Below, piece by piece: positions 25,521 to 32,981 of a DNA stretch of 64,000 bases (positions are counted from its first letter, which is position 1; each line of letters starts with the position of its first letter). The position numbers and the translations under genes were made by a program. The DNA is from Flavobacterium sp. ZT3R18 (GTDB taxonomy: Bacteria; Bacteroidota; Bacteroidia; Flavobacteriales; Flavobacteriaceae): positions 124,001 to 188,000 of the forward strand of contig NZ_VJZS01000008.1 of assembly GCF_007097385.1 (NCBI RefSeq), written 5' to 3'. The notes under the pieces are model-generated. The model had not been told where the DNA came from. It saw nothing but the letters and a program-made list of their open reading frames with translations, and did no database searches.

Positions 25521-26070
25521 GTAAAATGTAATATTTCTTACTTTTTTTATGATTTGAAACTTTGTCTATATTTGTTATAGAGTATAAAAAAATTATTTCG
25601 GCTTCTGGTTGCATCAAGGATCAATTCGAAATCGAATATATTCTCTAAACTAAACATATTAAAAACTACCATACTCGGCAATATTTCTAGAAAAACAAAT
25701 AGATTTAGCCCAATTCTATAACCAAAAATAAATTGGTAAGTCCTGTAATTAAAAACACTCATTGTTTTTTATTCTTTTTTGCTTGTGACTCTTTTTTTTG
25801 TTTATAAGTCTCTCTTGTACATTGTTTTATCTCTTTCGTGACAACTATTTTCGTGACAGTCTCATTTTTTAAGTAAGAGCTCAAAATGGGATGTAGTTTT
25901 ACTTTGGAAAGGCAATGAAATAGAGAAGATAAATTGGCTACTCTACATTAGTATTCTCAATAATAATTTTCTTTTTAGATCTAAAAAAATGGAGTCCAGA
26001 AACCATTTCAAAAACGGGGAGGAAACTGAAAAGCCTTAAGAGTAAGAAAAACTATCAAATTATTGAAATT
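25521..26070. other. Upstream region of the cystatin-like gene
   Basis: No gene is convincing: a minus-strand 71-codon frame at 25547-25762 lacks any resemblance. From about 25830 the DNA is clearly related to 28930-29105 ahead of the aegerolysin-like gene (CGTGACAACTATTTT against CATGACAACTATTTT, CATTTTTTA, TGTAGTTTTAC, AATGAAAT), ending in leader copy E. Confidence 0.55.
25987..26050 (+). promoter_or_regulatory. Structured leader, copy E
   Basis: AAATGG (25987-25992) pairs with CCATTT (26003-26008) around AGTCCAGAAA. Both stem sides differ from copies C and D in a compensating way. Then ACTGAAAAGCCTTAAGAGTA, as in copy D (CTGAAAAGCCTTATGAGTA). The end AAATTATTGAAATTATG also matches copy D up to the start codon. 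Confidence 0.6.
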
Positions 26071-26355
26071 ATGCAAAATCAAACCGAAACAAATCATGTA
26101 GAAATGGTGGGAGGATGGTCTCCTTATCGTAACCTAACAACAGAAGATAAACTTGTATTCGACGAAGCTTTTAAAGGTTTTGTTGGAGTAAAATATTCTC
26201 CAACAGCAGTTTCGACTCAAGTCGTAGCTGGAACTAATTACCGTTTTAAATGTACTGCTCAAGTTCCACCTTCTGAGGTTATTTGGGAGGCTATAGTTGA
26301 AATTTTCAGACCGTTAGTTGGTACTCCATACATAACAGGCATAGTAAGGATTTAA
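26071..26355 (+). CDS. Cystatin-like protein (possible cysteine protease inhibitor)
   Basis: A 94-residue soluble protein that follows the cystatin pattern: an N-terminal glycine pair MVGGWSPYRNL (residues 12-22), a helix TTEDKLVFDEAFKGFVG, then the inhibitory first hairpin QVVAGTNYRF at residues 50-59, which is the QxVxG signature. The second hairpin PW of animal cystatins is not present; the end reads EIFRPLVGTPYITGIVRI. Family members block papain-like proteases. There is no signal peptide, so the route out of the cell, if any, is unknown. It is preceded by leader copy E and followed by a lipoprotein gene. Confidence 0.8.
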   Translation: MQNQTETNHVEMVGGWSPYRNLTTEDKLVFDEAFKGFVGVKYSPTAVSTQVVAGTNYRFKCTAQVPPSEVIWEAIVEIFRPLVGTPYITGIVRI

Positions 26356-26507
26356 AAAGTGAAAACCAAGAGTATAGTTTTATATCTATTTTTATAAGTG
26401 CATATTCTTGAATATCAGTTTGTAATAAAAAGCAGCTTTTGATGAGTTGCTTTTTCTTTTCATTGATTGCTCTCAATCTATCTAATAATTTTAATACCAA
26501 TTTAAAA

Positions 26508-28292
26508 GTGAAAAAATCATTCCAAAAAATAACAATCACTACCGCAGTAATTGTTATAAGCTTATTTTTTGCCTGCAAGAAAAATGAAGTTGCAGCCTCT
26601 AGCTATTTGCCTCAAGATGTAAAAGAATCTTGTACTATCTCTCCAACAGAGTTTGATTCTTGGTTTGCAACGGGCAAAGTATCCGAGAATGGTTTGGTAA
26701 AACCAGCCAGTAGTGTAGATTTTCCGCACAATAATAATTGTGATTTCTATAAATGGTCTGAGCAAATGTTCCTTTGGATAACCTCTCCTTCCTCGGGCGA
26801 GTATGGCAGTGGAGGCACTGTCATGGAATCGCCAGAATTTTATACAGTTACGCCAGAAAATAACGGGCAACGAGAATTGATTTCGCACAAAAAAGGGGAA
26901 CTTCTTAATATGTCGAGCCATATTACCCAAAATGGACCAAATCGATTGCCTATTATTTTTGATAAAAAGGGGCAAATGTACGAGGTAGAAACTCTTGCCG
27001 AGGAGACAACAGAGAAAATGTTAGTATTGAATAGTACTGGCCAAAAAACTGAGTTTGATCACCTAAAGGCCAATGCTTCTGGAGGAATTTCGTTTTTTGA
27101 CAAAAGAGGCAATGAAATAAGAAAAGTTAAACCCATTTTTAAAAGAAAATACAAGACCAAATTTATTCTGCAAGAATTTAAGCTGGGCAAAAAATCAGTC
27201 TTTTTAGATTCAAATGGGGACATTATAGATACCGAAACTGGGCAAGCCACTGGAGATGCACTCATGACTGTAAACGGTTCTTTGGTTTATTATATTTCGA
27301 TGGTAAACGATGTGTATGCTTATTTCCTTACGGGAGCAAAAGACGGAAAACTTAATGGAAGTCAATTTCCAACAGATTCAATAGGACGAAATGCTATTAT
27401 TGCTTATGCTAAAGCACAGGGTAAAACACTAAAAAACCCTGATGCCTTAGCCATTGAACTCAAAATGTCGTGGGTTGAAGCGTCATCTATCAAAGACTTG
27501 TCTAACTATATTACTATTGATGCGAGAATTCCAACTTATGATACAATAAATCCAAAAAAATGGACTCCGAATGGCGAAAGAATAGCAAAATTAGCACTTA
27601 TAGGGGTGCATGTGGTAGGCAGTGTTGCGGGGCATCCAGAAATGATTTGGGCTACTTTTGAACATCTAAAAAACGCACCAAATGCTTCTTATACTTACGT
27701 TAATAAAGAAAACAAAATTGATACAGTACAACAAGATGGGGGCAATGATTGGTTGTTGAATAATGATGCAAAGGATACTGTTGTTAATGTCTCGCATATA
27801 AAGGATAAATCAGGAAATCTTGTCAGCGTTTATTACGATAATGATACAAAGGATACTCTGAGATTTACCGTAAGTCCTAGCAATACACTTAGAACCAAGC
27901 CTTGGGGTGTTGCGCCAACTGGAGTGCCAAATCAAAGAAACAAAAATGCCGCGGAATCGAACAGCGAAATTATTTCTATAAACAATAGTGTGATTAATAA
28001 GCTCTTGGGCAATGATGTTCGCAAGAATTATATACTAATAGGTGCTACTTGGACTGAAGGCGGATTTGGACCAAGCGGAGCGTCTTACTCTGCTCAGAAT
28101 ACTACCAAAGGTGTCGCCATTGGTACAAGTCAACTTGCGAACAGTACTATGGAAACCTATTTTCAACACGGAAAAGATTTTTACACAAATGGTTCTTGTT
28201 TTTATTGTCATTCAGGAAATAATGGGCTGGCTCCAAGTGATTTGAGTCATATTTATGAAAAATTAAATCCGCTAGTTTTTAAAACTAAATAA
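26508..28292 (+). CDS. Lipoprotein with one C-terminal haem c site
   Basis: A 594-residue lipoprotein. The start is taken as GTG 26508, giving MKKSFQKITITTAVIVISLF then FACKK, a classic lipobox. An upstream frame from 26439 or 26442 adds 23 unlikely residues. The mature protein is soluble and tryptophan-rich (CDFYKWSEQMFLWITSPSSG). Near the end CFYCHSGNNG is a single CxxCH haem-attachment motif. A repeated element with IDTETG... and DTVQQDGGND is of unknown meaning. The role may be redox at the cell surface. It lies just before a remnant of a tyrosinase gene, so the two may once have worked together. Confidence 0.75.
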   Translation: MKKSFQKITITTAVIVISLFFACKKNEVAASSYLPQDVKESCTISPTEFDSWFATGKVSENGLVKPASSVDFPHNNNCDFYKWSEQMFLWITSPSSGEYGSGGTVMESPEFYTVTPENNGQRELISHKKGELLNMSSHITQNGPNRLPIIFDKKGQMYEVETLAEETTEKMLVLNSTGQKTEFDHLKANASGGISFFDKRGNEIRKVKPIFKRKYKTKFILQEFKLGKKSVFLDSNGDIIDTETGQATGDALMTVNGSLVYYISMVNDVYAYFLTGAKDGKLNGSQFPTDSIGRNAIIAYAKAQGKTLKNPDALAIELKMSWVEASSIKDLSNYITIDARIPTYDTINPKKWTPNGERIAKLALIGVHVVGSVAGHPEMIWATFEHLKNAPNASYTYVNKENKIDTVQQDGGNDWLLNNDAKDTVVNVSHIKDKSGNLVSVYYDNDTKDTLRFTVSPSNTLRTKPWGVAPTGVPNQRNKNAAESNSEIISINNSVINKLLGNDVRKNYILIGATWTEGGFGPSGASYSAQNTTKGVAIGTSQLANSTMETYFQHGKDFYTNGSCFYCHSGNNGLAPSDLSHIYEKLNPLVFKTK

Positions 28293-28323
28293 TCAAAGAA
28301 GCGATCAATTTAATACTTAAATA

Positions 28324-28691
28324 AATTATAGAAACAATTCTAGAAGCACTTGCAGATGGTTACAAAACCAAAGTGATACAAGTGTCTCAAATTAATAAAG
28401 CTCCAATTCGAGGGTCTTTCTTAATCTCTGCCTATGCAGAAATATACGAAAAAGTGCAATATAGGTACCGAAGCGGTTTTGAGCCGTTGGAATTCTAAAT
28501 ATTGTGCCAATTGCCAAACGCATATAGAAGTTAAAGCCCATTTTGAACTGCCCGTAAAGGAAGAGCAATTAGAAAATGGGATATTAAAATCGAATATCCA
28601 TGATTCTATACAAATTAAAATTTTAGGCCGTGATGGATTGCTGAAAAGTAATCGTAAGAGACCAGTAAACTATCGTTTTGATGTTTTGTAA
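28324..28691 (+). pseudogene. C-terminal remnant of a tyrosinase-type copper oxidase gene
   Basis: Two frames together resemble the C-terminal domain found after bacterial and plant polyphenol-oxidase cores. One reads ALADGYKTKVIQVSQINKAP then IRGSFLISAYAEI up to about 28445. The other, from about 28434, reads GTEAVLSRWNSKYCANCQTH then IEVKAHFELP to the stop at 28691. A frameshift near 28440 separates them, and the copper-binding core is missing upstream. The CANC motif and RW are the strongest resemblance. It is non-functional as it stands, though the 85-codon 3' frame has its own ATG. Confidence 0.6.
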
Positions 28692-28714
28692 AACAATAAG
28701 CATGAGCATTTAAA

Positions 28715-28752
28715 AAATATCGGAGAAATACGCTCCGATATTTTTTTTTTTG
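28715..28752 (+). terminator. Intrinsic terminator
   Basis: AAATATCGGAG (28715-28725) pairs perfectly with CTCCGATATTT (28733-28743), seven-base loop, followed by a long T tract. It closes the lipoprotein/tyrosinase-remnant unit. Confidence 0.85.
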
Positions 28753-29085
28753 AATTTAAAGGAAAAGCATAGATGTATAGCTATAAGCATGGTTTTGATG
28801 AGATAGTTTATTTTCGAAAAACCCAGCTTTCTATGTAGATTATTCAATAAAAAAATAAAAGGAAATTCATTTTTGAGTGAACCTCTACAGTATTGTTTTT
28901 TCAAGCGGTTATCAGTTGTTTTCGTGCATTATTTTACTTCCTTCATGACAACTATTTTTAGTTCAGTTACATTTTTTACTTTAGAATATAAAAGAGCACG
29001 TAGTTTTACGTGTTGTAGAAAATGAAATCGAGTAAAATTAGATTTCAATTATTGTTCGTAAAGATGTTTTTTAGAACAAAAAAAG
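28753..29085. other. Upstream region of the aegerolysin-like gene
   Basis: No gene is seen. From about 28930 the DNA is related to the region upstream of the cystatin-like gene (see 25521-26070), ending in leader copy F. The conserved length is around 170 bases, more than a promoter alone would need. Confidence 0.5.
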
Positions 29086-29130
29086 CAAAGACAGAAGCCA
29101 CTTTGTTACGAGACTGGAATTCGAATAGCT
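29086..29130 (+). promoter_or_regulatory. Structured leader, copy F
   Basis: CAAAG (29086-29090), loop ACAGAAGCCA, CTTTG (29101-29105). The block aligns without gaps to copy E across AAAAAAA...CAGAA.CCA.TT...ACG.G, and the stem position is shifted by a few bases. The ATG follows at 29167. Confidence 0.4.
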
Positions 29131-29166
29131 ATAAACAAAGTAGAAAACAGGTAAATTTCCATTATT

Positions 29167-29532
29167 ATGACTAGAAAAATAGAAATAACAGTGTACAATC
29201 ATACAGAGCATATTATGTATGTAAAAAAGAAAGGTCTGACTTATGGACAATGGCTCGTAGAACCTTTTTCTATTGGTTCTGGGGATTCTAGACAATTCTC
29301 AGCCGAAAAAGAAATTGGAGATCGTCAAGGTACTGAGGGATTTGTTTTGTATGAATGCGAAAAAAGATCTTTTGCAATTATGTTTGAGAAACCTTATGGC
29401 AAAGGAGATTCGTTTATAAAAGTTACTGATATAGAAGGATTGTTGATAGAAGTTAACGAAATTATAAAATACACTGAAGTAACTTCTGGTTCAGTAGAGC
29501 TGGTAGAAGTATTGCAAGAACAGGAGGCGTAA
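29167..29532 (+). CDS. Aegerolysin/actinoporin-like small protein
   Basis: A 121-residue soluble protein, no signal peptide. It opens RKIEITVYNHTEHIMYVKKK, has a tryptophan strand YGQWLVEP, the motif SIGSGDSRQFSA and then RQGTEGFVLYE (GTEG at residues 55-58), FAIMFEKPYGKGDSFIKV at about 69-86, and a long acidic tail. The order N-terminal strand, small-residue loop, GTEG and a strand with GKGxSFI resembles aegerolysins and related beta-sandwich lipid-binding proteins, but this is not certain. If correct, it would bind sphingolipid or similar membrane lipids, often with a pore-forming partner. It is preceded by leader copy F. Confidence 0.5.
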   Translation: MTRKIEITVYNHTEHIMYVKKKGLTYGQWLVEPFSIGSGDSRQFSAEKEIGDRQGTEGFVLYECEKRSFAIMFEKPYGKGDSFIKVTDIEGLLIEVNEIIKYTEVTSGSVELVEVLQEQEA

Positions 29533-29540
29533 TTTGATAT

Positions 29541-29570
29541 AAAAAAACCGAAGTATTACTACCTCGGTTT
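29541..29570 (-). terminator. Bidirectional terminator between the aegerolysin-like gene and dcp
   Basis: AAACCGA (29545-29551) and TCGGTTT (29564-29570) form the stem. On the minus strand it ends in seven T residues, so it mainly terminates dcp; on the plus strand the T run is short. Confidence 0.7.
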
Positions 29571-29588
29571 AAATCTGAATTTATAAAG

Positions 29589-31616
29589 CTATAGCAACCC
29601 CGCTCTTTTCAATAAAGCGTCTGGTTTTGGTTCTTGTCCTCTAAAACGTTTGTACAAAATCATAGGATGTTCCGTTCCTCCTTTTGAAAGTACATTTTCT
29701 TTGAATTTTTCGGCGATTTCTTTGTTAAAAATACCATTTTCTTGAAAATAATCAAAAGCATCGGCATCCAATACTTCAGCCCATTTGTAACTGTAATATC
29801 CAGAAGAATATCCCCCTTGAAAAATATGTGAAAAGGCAGTACTCATAGCATTTTCGGCTACATCTGGATACAATTGGGTAGCAGCAAATTGTTCGGTTTC
29901 GAACGCTTTTAAGTCGGTAATACTGGTTGGGTCTTGTCCGTGCCAAGCCATATCCAACAATCCAAAACTCAATTGACGCATCGTTGCCAAACCTTCTTGA
30001 AAACTCGCGCTCTCTTTTATTTTTTGCACATATTCTTGCGGAATCACTTCCCCAGTTTTGTAATGGTGCGCAAACAAAGCCAAAGCCTCAGGTTCATAGC
30101 ACCAGTTTTCCATAATCTGACTTGGCAATTCTACAAAATCCCAATAAACTGATGTTCCCGAAAGATTCGGATATACTGTATTGGCCAACATGCCGTGCAA
30201 ACCGTGACCAAATTCGTGAAACAAGGTTGTCACTTCATTAAAAGTCAAAAGAGATGGTTTGGTCTCGGTAGGTTTTGTAAAGTTGCAAACATTCGAAATG
30301 TGTGGTCTTTCGTTCTTGCCGTCTTTGATGTATTGCGATTTGAAAGAAGTCATCCAAGCACCGTTTCGTTTCCCTTTTCTCGGAAAAAAATCGGCGTAGA
30401 AAACAGCAACCAATTCGTTGTTTTCGGCTCTTACCTCATAAGTTGTTACTTCTTCATGGTATTTATCAATGTCGAAAATCTCGGTAAATGTCAATCCGTA
30501 TAATTTTTGAGCAATGGTAAAAGCGCCATTCAATACTTTTTCTAATTGAAAATAGGGTTTCAGTTTCTCATCATCCAAATTGAACAATTGCTGTTTCAAT
30601 TTTTCTGAATAATAAGCGCCATCCCATTTTTCAAGCTGTTCGATACCGTCTAAGGCAGCGGCGAAAGCCGATAATTGATCAAATTCTTTTTGCGCTGCAG
30701 GTTTGGCCTTGGCCAATAAATCAGTAGAGAACGATAATACTTTCTCAGGACTTTCGGCCATACGTTCTTCAAGGACAAAATGAGCATGAGTTTTATATCC
30801 CAAAAGATTAGCTCTCTCGAAACGTAGTTTGGCAATTTTTAAAACAATTTCCTGATTGTCAAATTCGTTATTCTGGAAACATCTGGCACCAAAAGCAATA
30901 GCCATTTTTTTACGCAATTCGCGATTGTCAGCATACGTAACAAACGGAATATAACTAGGATGGTCTAAAGTAAAAATCCAACCTTCCTTTTCTTGGGCTT
31001 TCGCCAAAGAACGAGCGGCTTCGATAGTTCCTTCTGGTAAACCCGCTAAATCTTTTTCGTCGGTAAGTAGCAATTCGAAAGCATTGGTTTCGGCCAAAAC
31101 ATTTTCGCCAAATTGCAAGCTCAATTTTGATAATTCTTTGTCAATTTCTCTTAATTGGTTTTTCTTGTCTTCGTTCAAGTTAGCACCGTTTCTAGAAAAA
31201 CTCTTGTATTGTTTGTCAAGAAGGGTGGTTTGTTCGGGATTTAAGTTCAAGGAATCTCTTTGGTCGTAAACCGTTTTTACTTTGGCAAATAAGGCGGCAT
31301 TCAAACGAACATCATTCCCAAATTCAGATAATAAAGGAGAAACGTCTTGAGCTATTTTTTGCATTTCGTCACTCGTTTCAGCCGAGTTTAAATTGAAGAA
31401 AATACTCGAAATTCGGTCTAAAGTATCTCCGCTAAAAGATAAGGTTTCAATTGTATTTTCAAAAGTAGGATTTTCCGCGTTGTTTGAAATAGCGTCAATT
31501 TCGGCTTTAGCCAAAGTAATCGCCTCTTGAAATGCAGGCAGGTAATTTTCGTTTTTTATTTTAGAAAATGGCGCAGTATCTAGCTTGGTGCCAAATTTTT
31601 GAAGTAGTATATTCAT
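29589..31616 (-). CDS. dcp: M3 family peptidyl-dipeptidase
   Basis: A 675-residue metallopeptidase of the oligopeptidase A/Dcp group that removes dipeptides from peptide C-termini. The zinc motif HEFGHGLH lies near residues 463-470, and the third ligand glutamate is in WDFVELPSQIMENW. The substrate-side segment GGYSSGYYSYKWAEVLDADA is typical of M3A enzymes. Starting MNILLQKFGTK with no signal peptide, it is probably cytoplasmic. The length is as usual for the family. Its last 52 residues reappear as a decayed copy at 18748-18904, which marks a past rearrangement using this locus. It is separated from purE by a 285-base gap. Confidence 0.96.
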   Translation of the reverse strand: MNILLQKFGTKLDTAPFSKIKNENYLPAFQEAITLAKAEIDAISNNAENPTFENTIETLSFSGDTLDRISSIFFNLNSAETSDEMQKIAQDVSPLLSEFGNDVRLNAALFAKVKTVYDQRDSLNLNPEQTTLLDKQYKSFSRNGANLNEDKKNQLREIDKELSKLSLQFGENVLAETNAFELLLTDEKDLAGLPEGTIEAARSLAKAQEKEGWIFTLDHPSYIPFVTYADNRELRKKMAIAFGARCFQNNEFDNQEIVLKIAKLRFERANLLGYKTHAHFVLEERMAESPEKVLSFSTDLLAKAKPAAQKEFDQLSAFAAALDGIEQLEKWDGAYYSEKLKQQLFNLDDEKLKPYFQLEKVLNGAFTIAQKLYGLTFTEIFDIDKYHEEVTTYEVRAENNELVAVFYADFFPRKGKRNGAWMTSFKSQYIKDGKNERPHISNVCNFTKPTETKPSLLTFNEVTTLFHEFGHGLHGMLANTVYPNLSGTSVYWDFVELPSQIMENWCYEPEALALFAHHYKTGEVIPQEYVQKIKESASFQEGLATMRQLSFGLLDMAWHGQDPTSITDLKAFETEQFAATQLYPDVAENAMSTAFSHIFQGGYSSGYYSYKWAEVLDADAFDYFQENGIFNKEIAEKFKENVLSKGGTEHPMILYKRFRGQEPKPDALLKRAGLL

Positions 31617-31871
31617 GATTATAGGCTCTATTTTGTTTCAAACAATTGGTTATTATGGCTTTGTGTTTTTATGTTTTGAAAATAAAAACAAGAAAAATTT
31701 GTTAAAGTTTTCAAACGCTATGTATTTAATCGGCTATTTGTGTACTTTTGTCGAGTAGTTAATTCCCAGATGAATTAATACAGTCGAAAATATAAACTCT
31801 TTTTGTCCCAAATAAAAAGAAGAGAATATTGATAATCCTAAATTTCCCCAAGTTTAGAGTTTAACAATATC

Positions 31872-31902
31872 AAAAAAAGCTCCTAGTCATAGGAGCTTTT
31901 TT
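31872..31902 (-). terminator. Intrinsic terminator of purE
   Basis: AAAAAAGCTCCT (31873-31884), loop AGTCAT, AGGAGCTTTTTT (31891-31902). The T tract on the minus strand and the overlap with the purE stop codon show it closes the purK-purE operon. Confidence 0.85.
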
Positions 31903-32387
31903 TATTTATTCAAGTTTTCCGAAGATTTATAAACCGCTTCTTTCAGTCCTTCTTTATAGGATATGATTTTATCCAAAACATTTTTGTCGGAACTACCAAT
32001 AATTTGAGCGGCAAGAATTCCGGCATTTTTTGCTCCGTTTAAAGCGACAGTTGCTACAGGAACTCCACCCGGCATTTGCAAAATTGATAGTACACTATCC
32101 CAACCATCAATAGAATTGCTTGATTTTACGGGAACACCAATCACCGGTAACGGAGACATTGAAGCTACCATTCCAGGTAAATGTGCAGCACCTCCAGCTC
32201 CGGCAATAATCACCGAAATGCCACGAGTATGGGCATTTTTACTGAAATCGAATAATTTCTCTGGGGTTCTGTGTGCCGATACAATGTCGACTTCTACAGC
32301 TATATCAAATCCTTTTAAAATGTCTATGGCATCTTGCATTACAGGCATGTCTGAAATGCTTCCCATGATTATGGCTACTTTGCTCAT
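31902..32387 (-). CDS. purE: N5-carboxyaminoimidazole ribonucleotide mutase, class I PurE
   Basis: A 161-residue cytoplasmic enzyme that moves the carboxyl group of N5-CAIR to give CAIR in purine synthesis, acting after PurK. Motifs: MGSISDMPVMQ (phosphate binding), VDIVSAHRTPEKLF with the catalytic histidine, AGAGGAAHLPGMVAS, and PVIGVPVKSS. Normally it lies next to purK; here two genes of defence type and a small frame lie between them, on the same strand. The terminator follows immediately. Confidence 0.97.
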   Translation of the reverse strand: MSKVAIIMGSISDMPVMQDAIDILKGFDIAVEVDIVSAHRTPEKLFDFSKNAHTRGISVIIAGAGGAAHLPGMVASMSPLPVIGVPVKSSNSIDGWDSVLSILQMPGGVPVATVALNGAKNAGILAAQIIGSSDKNVLDKIISYKEGLKEAVYKSSENLNK

Positions 32388-32399
32388 TGTTTTTTTAAT

Positions 32400-32978
32400 T
32401 TATTTTGGTTCTGGGATCATTTCCCAAATGTTTATTTTGAATTCTTCTTGAATTGCTCTTAGGTACTTTATAGAATCTATTTCGGAGTTTATTTTTTCTT
32501 GAAAATAATCTTCACTAGGAATGTCTTTTTCTTTGATTCGATCTTTCCTTCTTTCGATATATTTCTTTCTGTTTTTTACAAAAATTTCATCGTTAAGATT
32601 CAGCAAATCTATTAGGTTTTTAGTGGCAATATCTTCTGGATTGTAGAAAAAATATCCTTCAGAATAAATTAATCTTTGTTCGAAATCGTCTTCAGTTGGA
32701 TGTAATATAGGTTCAATCCAATTGGTTCTTTTTAAGTTGTTCGGTTTGTGTTTTACCATAAACCAATTTTGATAAGAATCAGTATCTAAATATTTTAGAT
32801 TCGGATTGAAATGTTCAATATCTACAGCATCATTTATACCAATGTATTCTTCGGTGTAAGCACAGAAGTTTTTTTGTTCTTTTAATAGTATGGCGCTTAA
32901 TTTTTTATTTGCTCCTTTTTTGTAGCTAATTTTTTTTTGGATTACTTCGGAATCGGAGGTTTTAATTATTCTCTTCAT
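32400..32978 (-). CDS. HNH-type nuclease, Septu PtuB-like
   Basis: A 192-residue protein. The HNH core is CAYTEEYIGINDAVDIEHFN (residues 39-58) followed by PNLKYLDTDSYQNWFMVKHK (59-78) and PNNLKR. His56 is the catalytic candidate, with N71 and the N80/N81-K83 pair following. The second cysteine of the usual CxYC is T. The gene starts three bases after the ATPase gene ends. ATPase plus HNH is the make-up of the Septu (PtuA-PtuB) anti-phage system, and related pairs also occur with some retrons; no reverse transcriptase or retron RNA is seen here. The assignment is by motif and pairing. Confidence 0.75.
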   Translation of the reverse strand: MKRIIKTSDSEVIQKKISYKKGANKKLSAILLKEQKNFCAYTEEYIGINDAVDIEHFNPNLKYLDTDSYQNWFMVKHKPNNLKRTNWIEPILHPTEDDFEQRLIYSEGYFFYNPEDIATKNLIDLLNLNDEIFVKNRKKYIERRKDRIKEKDIPSEDYFQEKINSEIDSIKYLRAIQEEFKINIWEMIPEPK

Positions 32979-32981
32979 ACT

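Noticed and set aside
25547..25762. 71-codon minus-strand frame upstream of the membrane protein
   Set aside because: No start context or family; the promoter of the operon lies just downstream of it at 25491-25520.
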